A stretch of DNA of 48,679 nt from an uncultured Granulosicoccaceae bacterium (GCA_937958675.1 CALGND010000122.1:1-48679), one strand, 5' to 3'. Counted from the stretch's first letter, positions 17,420 to 25,949 are shown. The notes: generated by a model not told the origin, from the letters alone. Numbers and translations: made by a program.

Positions 17420-18015
17420 TGAGTACTAAACTGCAGAGTATACAAAACGGTTTTAAGAAACATGCTGATCAGCGCGGTGTCGGTATCATAGAAGTGTTAG
17501 TTGCGTTGGTGGTAGTCTCGTTCGGTGTTCTAGGTATGGCCAGTTTGCAACTAACTGGTATGCAGCACAGCACTGGCGGTTTTAATCGATCAAAGGCGCT
17601 GATGTTTACTGAAAACGTTTCCGCCAGAATGCGCATAAACAGCGATGGGGTTAAAAACGCCTACTACGGGAGTTTTGATTCTTCTGCAGGTTTAGGCTGC
17701 GGTACTATTCCAAAGATATGCCAGGCTACGCCCAACAATTTAAATCCTGAATCATGTTCAGTTGAAGAACTGGCCCAGTTTGACTTATTCACTGTTGCGT
17801 GTGGCGATATTGATGGTTCTAATAACGCGCGTGAAGGTGTTACCACAGCCCTTCCGGGTGGGCAAATAACAGTCGCGTGTGTGAACTCTCCTGCGGGCAT
17901 ATGCGACGGTGATTCTACACATATTATTACTGTCTCCTGGCTAGAAGGTAGTGGCACATCGAATGATAAAACCGACACGCATAACAAGTCTGTGCAAGTG
18001 AGGCTTCAGCCATGA
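17419..18015 (+). CDS. pilV: Type IV minor pilin PilV
   Basis: Protein of 198 residues with prepilin leader ending at G20, followed by VGIIEVLVALVVVSFGVLG, the classical PilV N-terminus with Glu at +5. The head has several cysteines. I chose ATG 17419, which overlaps the fimT stop, because GGAGGAG lies just before it. PilV belongs to the pilus tip/priming complex with PilW, PilX and usually PilY1. It overlaps pilW by four bases (ATGA). Confidence 0.9.
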   Translation: MSTKLQSIQNGFKKHADQRGVGIIEVLVALVVVSFGVLGMASLQLTGMQHSTGGFNRSKALMFTENVSARMRINSDGVKNAYYGSFDSSAGLGCGTIPKICQATPNNLNPESCSVEELAQFDLFTVACGDIDGSNNAREGVTTALPGGQITVACVNSPAGICDGDSTHIITVSWLEGSGTSNDKTDTHNKSVQVRLQP

Positions 18016-18734
18016 GTATGCAGGGAAAGCCTAATAGGCATAATCAACAAGGTTTGTCGTTAATTGAGCTAATGATATCCCTCGTGTTGGGTCTTATTGT
18101 AGTCAGTGGTTTGTTCAATATGTACCTCGGCTCTAATCGCTCTTCACAATTCAGTAATGGTTTACAGCAGATGCAGGAGAATGGACGCTACGGCGTGTCA
18201 ACTCTGCAAAGGGGTTTTCGATTAGCTGGTTATTCAGCGGATGAACTAATTGAACCTTTTGATATTGCAGCCAGTGGCGTATCAGCTGACGATGATTCAA
18301 TTGTGGTTGTTCAAATTCAGCAGGCTTTTGATTGTAATGGCGGTTCAACGGCGGCCAACGGTGGAATAGCGGTCAACACATATGAATTAGATACATCTCC
18401 CGCTGACCCACTTAAAAGCCAATTGGTTTGTAGAGGCAATAGTGCAGGGGCCACGGCAATGCCGCTGGTTGAGGGTGTTGAAAAATTTCGTGTTTTATAT
18501 GGTATCAGCACTGACGATGATGCAATTCCAGAACGTTATATTCCGTACGATGCAGGAATTAACGCTAGAGAAGTAGTTAGCTTAAGATTTGCATTGTTAG
18601 TTAATTCGGGTAACCCCATTCGTACTCGTGATGTAACGGAGACATACACGGTGCTAGATAGAGAAGAGCCTAGAACTGATCGTGTAGCCCGCTCCGTATT
18701 CACTAGCACTGTCAAATTACGTAATAGGCGCTAA
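18012..18734 (+). CDS. pilW: Type IV minor pilin PilW
   Basis: Protein of 240 residues with leader ending at G14 and the mature start LSLIELMISLVLGLIVVSG, typical of PilW. The segment QEN-GRYG (near residue 55) is a family hallmark found in most PilW proteins. It is somewhat shorter than many homologues (300-350 residues). It overlaps pilV by four bases and is followed three bases later by pilX, so the genes are co-translated. Confidence 0.88.
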   Translation: MSMQGKPNRHNQQGLSLIELMISLVLGLIVVSGLFNMYLGSNRSSQFSNGLQQMQENGRYGVSTLQRGFRLAGYSADELIEPFDIAASGVSADDDSIVVVQIQQAFDCNGGSTAANGGIAVNTYELDTSPADPLKSQLVCRGNSAGATAMPLVEGVEKFRVLYGISTDDDAIPERYIPYDAGINAREVVSLRFALLVNSGNPIRTRDVTETYTVLDREEPRTDRVARSVFTSTVKLRNRR

Positions 18735-18737
18735 GTC

Positions 18738-19322
18738 ATGTACAAAAAAATGATTGCATCCAACGCTTTGCAGATGGCTCATGCGAAAAAGCAGCAGGGC
18801 GTAGCCTTGGCTATTAGCTTATTGTTATTAGTCGCTATGACCATCCTTGGTGTGTCAACACTAAGCGGTACTCGCCTGAACGAACAAATTACTAGTAATG
18901 CTCAGCAAAAAGCGATCACTTTCGAAGCGGCTGAGTCAGCCATCAGCACGGTTTGGAATGCGAGCGCAATGATGAACGCTGTTGAGCAGTTTCCAGAAAC
19001 TCCGTATAACAATCCAGTTGAAGTAGAGCGTACTGATTTAAGTCCACAATTGTCTGATAACTACGATCAAATAGTAGGAACCAAAAAGGTTGTTGATATT
19101 GCAGCTGAAGTTAGCATCCAATATTGCGGCGAATCTGCTTTGCCTGAAGGCAGTAGCCTAAGTGCAGATGAGTCAAAGCTACAAATGGTTGGCTTGTTGT
19201 TTGATATTAATGGTGAAGCGAGTATTGATAATAGTAGGTCTAAATCAGATCATTTACAACGTGGCAGATTAGTTCGGCCCAAGTCAGGCCGCACTGGTAA
19301 CTGCGTCATACGTGGACTTTAA
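18738..19322 (+). CDS. pilX: Type IV minor pilin PilX
   Basis: Protein of 194 residues with a basic leader ending in KKQQG (G21) and a hydrophobic helix VALAISLLLLVAMTILGVS that lacks Glu at +5, as usual for PilX. The ITSNAQQKAITFEAAESAI segment is the family signature. In most gammaproteobacteria the next gene is the large adhesin/tip protein pilY1; here pilE begins only ten bases later. Confidence 0.88.
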   Translation: MYKKMIASNALQMAHAKKQQGVALAISLLLLVAMTILGVSTLSGTRLNEQITSNAQQKAITFEAAESAISTVWNASAMMNAVEQFPETPYNNPVEVERTDLSPQLSDNYDQIVGTKKVVDIAAEVSIQYCGESALPEGSSLSADESKLQMVGLLFDINGEASIDNSRSKSDHLQRGRLVRPKSGRTGNCVIRGL

Positions 19323-19332
19323 AGGAAAGGTG

Positions 19333-19779
19333 ATGAAAATGATGTCTGCAAAAATGACAACTGTTAAGAACAAGCAGCAAGGTTTTACACTTATAGAGCT
19401 CCTGATTGCCGTTGTGATTGTAGGAGTTTTGGTCGGTGTGGCAATACCGAGCTATTCAAAATACATGGATCAAACTCGCCGCTTGGATGCAAAAGCCTTC
19501 TTACAAGAGGTTGCTGGTGAGCAAGTTCGCTACTTTAGCGATAACAACGTGTATGCAACAGACATGCAAGAGCTAGGCTACGGCGATGTTACGGTTGACT
19601 CACCTGATGGCTTTTATAATGTGTCGATTGCCAATGCTGTAGCTACCAGCTTTACATTAACTGCAACTGCGGTTGCGGGAAAAGCTCAAGAGAATGACAC
19701 CTATTGTGGCAATTTTACGTTGGATTCTACTGGTTTAAAAGGCGCTAGTGGGTCTGCAGGTGTTGATGGTTGTTGGTAG
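19333..19779 (+). CDS. pilE: Type IV minor pilin PilE
   Basis: Protein of 148 residues from ATG 19333, which has GGAAAGG just upstream. The leader ends at KNKQQG (G17), then FTLIELLIAVVIVGVLVGVAIPSY, a PilE/PilA-type N-terminus with Glu at +5. Two C-terminal cysteines (CGNF and GCW) frame a D-loop like that of PilE. A terminator follows within 60 bases, closing the operon. It could be a major pilin by domain alone, but the context and length favour the minor pilin PilE. Confidence 0.88.
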   Translation: MKMMSAKMTTVKNKQQGFTLIELLIAVVIVGVLVGVAIPSYSKYMDQTRRLDAKAFLQEVAGEQVRYFSDNNVYATDMQELGYGDVTVDSPDGFYNVSIANAVATSFTLTATAVAGKAQENDTYCGNFTLDSTGLKGASGSAGVDGCW

Positions 19780-19808
19780 TAGAGTGCCTGCCAACTAAGT
19801 GTTTAGAG

Positions 19809-19834
19809 AAAGCGGCGTAAAGGCCGCTTTTTTT
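19809..19834 (+). terminator. Rho-independent terminator of the pilin operon
   Basis: AAAGCGGC (19809-19816) pairs with GCCGCTTT (19823-19830) across a 6-base loop and leads into a run of seven T. A second 7-base hairpin without T run follows at 19835-19855. Confidence 0.92.
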
Positions 19835-19872
19835 ATGGGCGTCTATTCCGCCCATAAGACATGGGCCGAAAT

Positions 19873-19918
19873 ACAGCCACGCTTATCTGCCTATGCAATG
19901 CAAGATAAAGGTGGCTGT
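19873..19918. other. Long imperfect stem-loop between pilE and the dodecin gene
   Basis: ACAGCCAC near 19873 pairs with GTGGCTGT near 19912, and after two mismatches TTATCT pairs with AGATAA, giving a stem of about 16 positions and a loop of about 14 bases. It lies just downstream of the minus-strand dodecin stop and may serve as its terminator or mRNA end, though no clear T run follows on either strand. Confidence 0.55.
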
Positions 19919-19936
19919 GTAAAGTTGGATTTAGGC

Positions 19937-20140
19937 TTAGTCTTTTAAAACAAACGATACTTTCATAGTCACTCGGTATTCAGTGATTTTGCCATCACTG
20001 ACCATCGCTTTTTGTTCTTTCACCCAAACACTTTTGATATCATTGAGTGTTTTGTTGGCACGTGTAACGCCTTCACTAACTGCATCGTCAAAACTCTTGC
20101 TTGAAGACGCGATGATTTCGGTAACCTTAGCTACTGACAT
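19937..20140 (-). CDS. Dodecin, flavin-binding protein
   Basis: Protein of 67 residues, the normal dodecin length. It starts with VAKVTEIIASSSKSFDDAV and has the conserved W (SVWVKEQ) and the later DGKITEYRV region that together form the flavin sandwich. Dodecins assemble as 12-subunit spheres that store or buffer riboflavin, FMN or FAD in the cytoplasm. Single gene; it converges on the pilin operon and is divergent from the aminotransferase. Confidence 0.93.
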   Translation of the reverse strand: MSVAKVTEIIASSSKSFDDAVSEGVTRANKTLNDIKSVWVKEQKAMVSDGKITEYRVTMKVSFVLKD

Positions 20141-20311
20141 AGGGAATTCCTCTTAATTGTTGTCGTGTTTATGGGGTTATAATCAGCCCGGAGCTGAGTA
20201 TCGACTATTGTATCAGTCGAAGAGTGCGACATTAACCGTAATTCATAGTTCATAATCATAGTTTACAAAAAATGTTCACACATTTTTGACGATAAGGCGT
20301 AGGCAGCAACC

Positions 20312-21448
20312 ATGTCATTTGATGATCAGATTTCACGCAAAGCAACCGGTAGTCTCAAATGGGACCGTTACCTTGATACGGACATTCTGCCAATGTGGGT
20401 CGCTGATATGGATTTCGAGGTTGCTAAACCTATCCAGGATGCCATCAAGAAGCGAATTGAGCATCCGGTATACGGCTATACCGTTGCTCCAAAAGGTCTT
20501 GATCAAGCCATAATTGCTTTCCTCGACGAACACTATGGATGGAAAGTACAGCCAGATTGGTTGGTCTATTTGCCAGGAGTGGTAACGGGTTTGGCCGTCG
20601 CGTGTCGGGCCTATTGTGAAGACGGCGATGACATCATGGTTAACCCCCCGATCTATCACCATTTTTATAATTCGCACGAAGATAAACGGCAGCAACTTGT
20701 TAAAGTACCGTTGCATAAAGAAGATAATCGTTGGACTTACAACATCGAGGCAATGCAGGCGGCTTGTCACGCCAAGATGACGATGTTAATGATGTGTTCG
20801 CCTCACAACCCGACTGGCACTGTGTTTAAAAAAAGTGAGTTGCAGCAGGTTGCAAAGATGTGCGCCGAACATAATATGACAATGATCTCTGACGAGATAC
20901 ATTGCGATTTAGTGATTGATAGAAGCGTTAAACATATTCCCACTGCCGTGGCATGCCCAGAGTATGCGGACAACATTGTAACCATCATGAGTGGCAGCAA
21001 AACTTGGAATATCGCGGGGTTAAATTGCTCCTTTGCCATAATTAGCAATAAGGAGCGACGGCAGCAGTTTGTAAAGGCTGCGCATGCGATCGTGCCAGGC
21101 GTACCACCGCTGGCGTACACGGCCACTGAAGCTGCCTACCGAGAGGGTGAGCCATGGCGACAGGAGTTGTTAACGTACCTTGCAGACAACTATCAAGCTT
21201 TGTCGGATGCAATGACACGTTTGCCGGGGCTCAAGTTGCAGCCCATTCAGGCGACTTATCTTGCGTGGATTGATGCTAGCGAGCTGGCGATGGATGATAC
21301 TCAGGGTTTCTTTGAAAAACACGGTGTAGGGTTGTCTAGTGGTGAGCAATTTGGCCAGGCGCAATTTTTACGGCTTAATTTTGCTTGCTCGCTTGATGCT
21401 TTGAATAAGGTTATTGATCGTATGGAAGCTGCGATAAAGACGCTGTGA
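20312..21448 (+). CDS. patB: PatB/MalY-type PLP enzyme, putative C-S lyase
   Basis: Fold-type I PLP enzyme of 378 residues in the MalY/PatB group of cystathionine beta-lyases. Typical parts are LPMWVADMDF (26-35), VYGYT, NPPIYHHF, the HNPTG substrate loop (165-169), SDEIH (193-197) and the PLP lysine in SGSKTWN (K230). Members cleave C-S bonds of cystathionine or cysteine to a thiol, pyruvate and ammonia; a few have regulatory roles, as MalY in E. coli. It stands alone, 171 bases from the divergent dodecin gene and followed by a large palindrome. Confidence 0.9.
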   Translation: MSFDDQISRKATGSLKWDRYLDTDILPMWVADMDFEVAKPIQDAIKKRIEHPVYGYTVAPKGLDQAIIAFLDEHYGWKVQPDWLVYLPGVVTGLAVACRAYCEDGDDIMVNPPIYHHFYNSHEDKRQQLVKVPLHKEDNRWTYNIEAMQAACHAKMTMLMMCSPHNPTGTVFKKSELQQVAKMCAEHNMTMISDEIHCDLVIDRSVKHIPTAVACPEYADNIVTIMSGSKTWNIAGLNCSFAIISNKERRQQFVKAAHAIVPGVPPLAYTATEAAYREGEPWRQELLTYLADNYQALSDAMTRLPGLKLQPIQATYLAWIDASELAMDDTQGFFEKHGVGLSSGEQFGQAQFLRLNFACSLDALNKVIDRMEAAIKTL

Positions 21449-21515
21449 TTAGTTTTTGCGCAGTGAGTGCTCGCTGCGATAAAGTACCGCCGGTATACTT
21501 CGATTCAAGACATCC

Positions 21516-21635
21516 GGTACTCGCTGCCACAACAACGCCGCCACTAAGAACGCTTATAAACCCGTCCGTGGGGGCTTCGCAGCGGCATCCGTGCCGCTGA
21601 AATCTTAGTGTCGGCGCTGTTGCGTCAGCGAGTAC
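21516..21635. repeat. MITE-like or REP-like 120-base palindrome
   Basis: Two arms of about 35 bases (21516-21550 and 21601-21635), both ending in GGTACTCGCTG outward, are inverted copies with only four or five mismatches. The centre holds a second perfect hairpin: CAGCGGCA (21580-21587) and TGCCGCTG (21592-21599). The right arm ends five bases from the stop codon of the Nudix gene. It has no coding capacity. Size and structure fit a non-autonomous mobile palindrome or a strong bidirectional hairpin; only one copy is seen in the window. Confidence 0.8.
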
Positions 21636-21640
21636 CTACT

Positions 21641-22312
21641 TCAATTGTGCTCAATAGCTGGTAGTACTAACGTGCCATCATCTAAGGCTTGTAAAAAATT
21701 GAGCGTCATGCGTGCTGTGGCTCCCCATAATACTTCGTCATCATATTTTTGATACACCACGATGGGGTGTGGTGGGGTTGGGTCGTCTGACTTTCTAGCG
21801 TTGTTATCCACTTCACTTCGTGGACGAAGGGAAAAATTGCTTCTGTCGCGCAGCCAATCTAGTGGAATAGTAAATGCTCGTGAGACTTCTTCTTTTTGCA
21901 GGGTTAGCTTGGCAGGCCAACTGATGATGCCCACCACTGGTACAACCTTGTAGTGACTTATGGTGAAGTAGGCTTGCAACTCTTGTAGCGGTTGAATCAG
22001 TTCCTTGGCAATGCCGATCTCTTCAAAAGTCTCACGCAATGCCGTAGTTAATGCACTCTTGTTGTCGGCTGCATCCATTGCTCCGCCAGGGAATGCTACC
22101 TGGCCGCTATGTCTATCGCGTTTGTTGTCGGCTCTTCGGATAAATAAAATATGCCATTCGTTTTCAACTTGCACCAATGGTATTAATACAGCTGCCTTGC
22201 GTAAGTTCTTTGTGGCATCGGCACCGGTGTTAGAGATATTTTGGTCGAGGGGCATGTCCGAATTCCGGTGCAGGCCCTCATCGATACCGGTTTGTGAGGA
22301 GTGTTTGTTCAT
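21641..22312 (-). CDS. Nudix hydrolase, CoA pyrophosphatase type
   Basis: Protein of 223 residues. The segment LFIRRADNKRDRHSGQVAFPGG (55-77, in parts) is the CoA-pyrophosphatase signature preceding the Nudix box, which continues to ALRETFEEIG (91-100) with its metal-binding glutamates. Enzymes of this kind (NudL/YeaB, PCD1) cut coenzyme A derivatives to phosphopantetheine and 3',5'-ADP. The N-terminus before residue 38 is polar and unusual; M20 (ATG at 22255) is an alternative start. The gene is divergent from the flavin reductase-like gene. Confidence 0.88.
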   Translation of the reverse strand: MNKHSSQTGIDEGLHRNSDMPLDQNISNTGADATKNLRKAAVLIPLVQVENEWHILFIRRADNKRDRHSGQVAFPGGAMDAADNKSALTTALRETFEEIGIAKELIQPLQELQAYFTISHYKVVPVVGIISWPAKLTLQKEEVSRAFTIPLDWLRDRSNFSLRPRSEVDNNARKSDDPTPPHPIVVYQKYDDEVLWGATARMTLNFLQALDDGTLVLPAIEHN

Positions 22313-22405
22313 ATGCCTGTAAAGTATAGGCGCTGTGTAGCCATAAAGCGTTATTCTATGGTCACAATGGTTGTTAATAATACAAATAAACAGAGGGCTT
22401 AAGCC

Positions 22406-23014
22406 GTGCAGGTCGATTTATCAACGCTAACTCCGGTGCAAAACTACGCACTAATGACACAAAGCATTATTCCCCGGCCGATAGCCTGGCTAAGCAGTGA
22501 AAATGCTGATGGTAGCTTAAACCTTGCACCGTTCTCATACTTCAATGCATTAAGTAGCGATCCACCGATGATAATGGTATCCATCGGCTTACAGCCGACT
22601 GGTGAAAAAAAGGACACGCGAATCAATATCGAAGAGCGCAAGCATTTTGTGGTCAATATTGCTCACAAAGAAATGGCTGAGCCGCTGACAGCATCATCTG
22701 CCACTATGGCACCAGGGGTGTCTGAAGTGGAAGAATTGAAGCTTTCCGTTGAGCCGATTGAAGGTTTCGCGGTGCCACGCTTGGCTGACTGTCGTTTGGC
22801 TTACGCCTGTGAGCTCGATACCATCCATATGATCAACAGTCAGGCGATTGTGTTTGCCAAACTTATTTCTTTGTATATCGATGATGCAGTTGTTGAAACC
22901 GACGCTAAGGGCAGGCTAAAGATCAACGCTGAGGCTGTGGATGCACTTGGTAGGCTGGGTGGTGGTGAATACGTTACGGCAGGGGAAACTATTACAGTAG
23001 CTCGCCCTAAGTAA
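22406..23014 (+). CDS. Flavin reductase-like FMN-binding protein
   Basis: Protein of 202 residues of the flavin reductase-like domain family. The IPRPIAWLSSENADGSLNLAPFS-type segment (positions 22-44), the following ALSSDPPMIMVSIG and FVVNIAHKE are hallmarks of its split-barrel FMN site. Members either reduce flavin for partner monooxygenases or act as oxidoreductases of unknown substrate. The GTG start has GAGGG eight bases upstream. It stands alone on its strand and converges on the dehydrogenase of the next operon. Confidence 0.85.
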   Translation: MQVDLSTLTPVQNYALMTQSIIPRPIAWLSSENADGSLNLAPFSYFNALSSDPPMIMVSIGLQPTGEKKDTRINIEERKHFVVNIAHKEMAEPLTASSATMAPGVSEVEELKLSVEPIEGFAVPRLADCRLAYACELDTIHMINSQAIVFAKLISLYIDDAVVETDAKGRLKINAEAVDALGRLGGGEYVTAGETITVARPK

Positions 23015-23033
23015 ATTGTAGGCGCACAGTAAC

Positions 23034-23720
23034 TTACTTTTTATTCACCACTCGTTTGATTGGATTTAATACGATTTCGTCTATCACCACGTTGTCGCTA
23101 GCTTCTAGCATGGATATCACGGCTCTAGCGACTTCATCTGGATGTATGGCGTTATCATCTGATGCGCCAGGTTCAAAGTCGAGCTCGTCAAAAAAGCTAG
23201 TACGCACCATTCCGGGTTGCACAATGCCTACGTGACAATTTGCTGATGCGCACTCATGTTTTAGTGATTGTGCTGCGCCGCGTAGGCCAAATTTTGCTGC
23301 GCTATAAAGGCTGCCATAACGACCACCTTGCATACTCGATTCAGAGCCCATAAAAATTAAATCACTGCGGGCGTGTTTTTTTATTAGTGGTAATGCTGCT
23401 TGTGCTACCACTAACGGGCTGCACAAGTTGAGTTGTAAATGCTGGGATATTTGCGCTGGAGAGTGTGTTTCGAGTGAGCCGAATTTACCGGTGCCTGCAT
23501 TGCAAACAACCGCAGATATATTTTCCGATTTGCAAAGCTTGCCAATTAACCTTGCTGTGGTTTCGATATCGTTTAGGTCAGCGTGATAAAACTGCATGCC
23601 TTCGATGGGATCGTCATTTGATCGAGCGATGCCGGTAACACCGTATCCAGCACCTAGTAAGGATTTAACAATAGCGCGACCAATGCCTCGGCTGCTTCCG
23701 GTTACTAGTACGTGACGCAT
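23034..23720 (-). CDS. Short-chain dehydrogenase of the SPL-like operon
   Basis: SDR of 228 residues with VTGSSRGIG at the N-terminus (6-14), CNAG as the NNAG variant (near 73), an ESS catalytic Ser region and YSAAK (Tyr/Lys pair). The QPGMVRTSF segment is typical. It is the third gene of a minus-strand operon, 24 bases after the SPL-like gene. Substrate unknown; the ending VVIDEIVLNPIKR resembles the YdfG/serine 3-dehydrogenase group. Confidence 0.85.
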   Translation of the reverse strand: MRHVLVTGSSRGIGRAIVKSLLGAGYGVTGIARSNDDPIEGMQFYHADLNDIETTARLIGKLCKSENISAVVCNAGTGKFGSLETHSPAQISQHLQLNLCSPLVVAQAALPLIKKHARSDLIFMGSESSMQGGRYGSLYSAAKFGLRGAAQSLKHECASANCHVGIVQPGMVRTSFFDELDFEPGASDDNAIHPDEVARAVISMLEASDNVVIDEIVLNPIKRVVNKK

Positions 23721-23744
23721 AAGGGTTCCGTTAAAGGTAGTGGA

Positions 23745-24734
23745 TTAGCTGCTAACGCAAGGAAAGTACTGTTCTGAGCTTATGCGACTTAGTAGTGTGG
23801 CTTCACACCAATCAATCATCGCCTTTTCTGTGCTTTCAGGATATGACACGTGCGTGCCATTATATTCAAGTTGTGCTGATAGCAATTTTGAATCAGGGTA
23901 AAGTTTGATCATTTTCTTATGAAAATCTCTAGGCAGGCGAAACGGACCTAAGCTAACCGAGTGAACTGCTTCAATATCAATTGCGGATAATACCTGCTCA
24001 AACATGCGGCCATATAATCTTTCAAACTCGCTGGCTTGGATTAAGGGGTCGAAGCGTAGGCCTATTTTCCAGCCATGGGCTTGTAGCTGCTGTAGCGCAT
24101 TAATACGTTTTTCTAACGATGCCGTTTTGTGTTCCTCGGCCTGCACAATCTCTTCGGGGGATAGACTAAAGGCAACTACACAGTTATCTATGGCTTCTCG
24201 GTTGAGAAGTGGTCTTATCTGAGTGCTTTTGGTGCGTAGCTCGAGCCAGGCTTGTGGTATTTCACTAAACGCGTCCAGGCACTGTTCTACAAATTGTGTG
24301 ATTGGCTCTAGTGCTAGAGAATCACAGTCATAACCAGAGAAATACCAGCTTGGTTTTTTGTGTTGCGCAGTGATTGTTTCTATATCAGCAAAAAAATCCT
24401 CGTAATTAACAAACACGACATAATTTGCTGACCGATACATCCCTTGCAAAAAACAATAGCGGCAATCGTAAATACAATTGAGCATATGTGAAAAGTAGTA
24501 GTTGTGCTGCCCGCCAATATGGTATTGATCAGGTGTGGGTAAAACGCGCTCGCCTTCTTTCTTGGCTAATATCAGTGCCGGGTTTTGTTTTTGCTTTCTA
24601 AAATTTTGCGATGCGTTGTTAAACACTTCGTTGTAGCGATCAATCGATACTAAACGAGCCTTAGGGTAGCGTTTTAAAATTGCTAAGGTGCGAGGATGTT
24701 CGCTAATTTGTTCTTCTATGTAAATGGTGTCCAT
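23745..24734 (-). CDS. splB: Spore photoproduct lyase-like radical SAM protein
   Basis: Protein of 329 residues in the SPL group. The radical SAM cluster motif is C87-x3-C91-x2-C94 in CIYDCRYCFLQG, and the preceding GGQHNYYFSHMLN also fits SPL. True SPL repairs the thymine dimer 5-thyminyl-5,6-dihydrothymine in spore DNA with a catalytic Cys; C137 in SGYDCDSLA is a possible equivalent. The organism shows no sign of sporulation, so the substrate may be another photoproduct or nucleotide. It sits 5 bases after a nucleosidase-like gene, which supports a nucleic acid or nucleoside substrate. Confidence 0.85.
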   Translation of the reverse strand: MDTIYIEEQISEHPRTLAILKRYPKARLVSIDRYNEVFNNASQNFRKQKQNPALILAKKEGERVLPTPDQYHIGGQHNYYFSHMLNCIYDCRYCFLQGMYRSANYVVFVNYEDFFADIETITAQHKKPSWYFSGYDCDSLALEPITQFVEQCLDAFSEIPQAWLELRTKSTQIRPLLNREAIDNCVVAFSLSPEEIVQAEEHKTASLEKRINALQQLQAHGWKIGLRFDPLIQASEFERLYGRMFEQVLSAIDIEAVHSVSLGPFRLPRDFHKKMIKLYPDSKLLSAQLEYNGTHVSYPESTEKAMIDWCEATLLSRISSEQYFPCVSS

Positions 24735-24739
24735 TCGGG

Positions 24740-25558
24740 CTACGCGTCTTTAACCATTGGGTTGGTGTAGCTTAAAGGTGTAGCGGCAAGCTCATCTTTT
24801 AAACGCTGCAATATGCTTTTGGCATCAGAACCATATAGAGTAGGTAGAGAGCTGCACAAGGTTAAGTGTTGTGTTGTCATTCGATGTAGCTGATGCAATT
24901 GCGTGACGGTAAAGTGCACCTTTTGTGCAGCGGATTCAGTGAATTCGTCCACTTGGCGTACCTGATCTCGTATTGGGTCCGCCATCAAGTCAATCATAAT
25001 ATCAACCACAGGGATACAGCTTGCCATCCAGTTAAACACTTGTGATTTGTCTATGGCACTAACTAGGCTCGAATGATTATCGGATACCACCTTGATGCAC
25101 TGAACCGATGAACTATCCAGCTTGCCCCGAGCTGCGCTGAATATCCCAGCAGCTTCCATATCAAATGCAATTCCATTTTTATATTGAGTTTCTGGTTTGT
25201 CATGGGTTTGAACGACGACTGATTTCAAGTCGGGCAGGGCGCGTAGAGGCGGAAGATGTGGAAACCATCGTTTGCCAGAACCAGCGTCTTCTACACATCC
25301 AGCCACGAGTTGTGTGCCTATTGGTGCATCTGCGCCAGCGATGCCAATATTAACAACACCAGTGATATCGGGGCATTCTTGTAGTAGGGCGGCCATTTTA
25401 CTGGCGGCTGCCAGTTTGCCCACACCGGTTTGCAGGAGTAGGCAACGTTCGCAGGAATAGAGCTGCAAACCGTTAAGCTCCCTGCCTTGCAGTTTGAAGT
25501 GCTCAAAAAATGGCCGTGATTCGGCTGGAAGCGCTGTGACAATGCAGGGAAGATTCAT
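24740..25558 (-). CDS. MTA/SAH nucleosidase-like or purine phosphorylase-like protein
   Basis: Protein of 272 residues. The first 190 residues resemble the nucleoside phosphorylase superfamily, with GVGK (45-48), NIGIAGA (70-76), FDMEAAGIF (132-140, with the ribose/base-binding Met-Glu) and VVSDNHS (158-164, with the catalytic-type Asp). The last 80 residues are helical and not part of the core fold. MTAN removes adenine from methylthioadenosine, SAH and 5'-deoxyadenosine; the latter is the product of radical SAM enzymes, so it could remove the by-product of the adjacent SPL-like protein (inference). It is the first gene of its operon. Confidence 0.8.
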   Translation of the reverse strand: MNLPCIVTALPAESRPFFEHFKLQGRELNGLQLYSCERCLLLQTGVGKLAAASKMAALLQECPDITGVVNIGIAGADAPIGTQLVAGCVEDAGSGKRWFPHLPPLRALPDLKSVVVQTHDKPETQYKNGIAFDMEAAGIFSAARGKLDSSSVQCIKVVSDNHSSLVSAIDKSQVFNWMASCIPVVDIMIDLMADPIRDQVRQVDEFTESAAQKVHFTVTQLHQLHRMTTQHLTLCSSLPTLYGSDAKSILQRLKDELAATPLSYTNPMVKDA

Positions 25559-25628
25559 TTAACTATTGTATCGTTGGTTAGGGGGCTATGTTCCAGCTAC
25601 ACTAATAAAACTAATAATGGAGTCGACG

Positions 25629-25949
25629 ATGCTGCTGTCAAATCTTGAAATACTGCCTGGGAAACGGGTCGAGAAACATTTAGGGCTGGTTCAGGGGAGT
25701 TCTGTGCGCTCTAAGCATGCTGGACGTGACTTTTTATCCGGTATAAAGAATATCTTTGGTGGTGAGCTTACTGCCTACACTGAACTGCTTCACGATTCTC
25801 GAGAGCAAGCCACGCAGAGAATGACAGAGCAAGCAAAGAGTATTGGTGCCAATGCTGTGCTTAATATTCGGTTTAGTACCTCAAGCATTGCGGCGGGCGC
25901 TGCCGAAATTTATGTCTATGGCACGGCCGTGGCGCTTGTCGATGAATAA
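25629..25949 (+). CDS. YbjQ/UPF0145 family protein
   Basis: Protein of 106 residues, the normal YbjQ length, with the pattern G-x-RDFLSGIKNIFGGELTAY, EQAKSIGANAVLNIRF and a final YGTAV. Family members form pentamers and have been called heavy-metal-binding domains, but their function is unsettled. ATG 25629 is chosen for GGAG seven bases upstream and because family similarity starts there. It overlaps the next gene by eight bases; the promoter must lie in the 70 bases shared with the nucleosidase gene. Confidence 0.88.
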   Translation: MLLSNLEILPGKRVEKHLGLVQGSSVRSKHAGRDFLSGIKNIFGGELTAYTELLHDSREQATQRMTEQAKSIGANAVLNIRFSTSSIAAGAAEIYVYGTAVALVDE

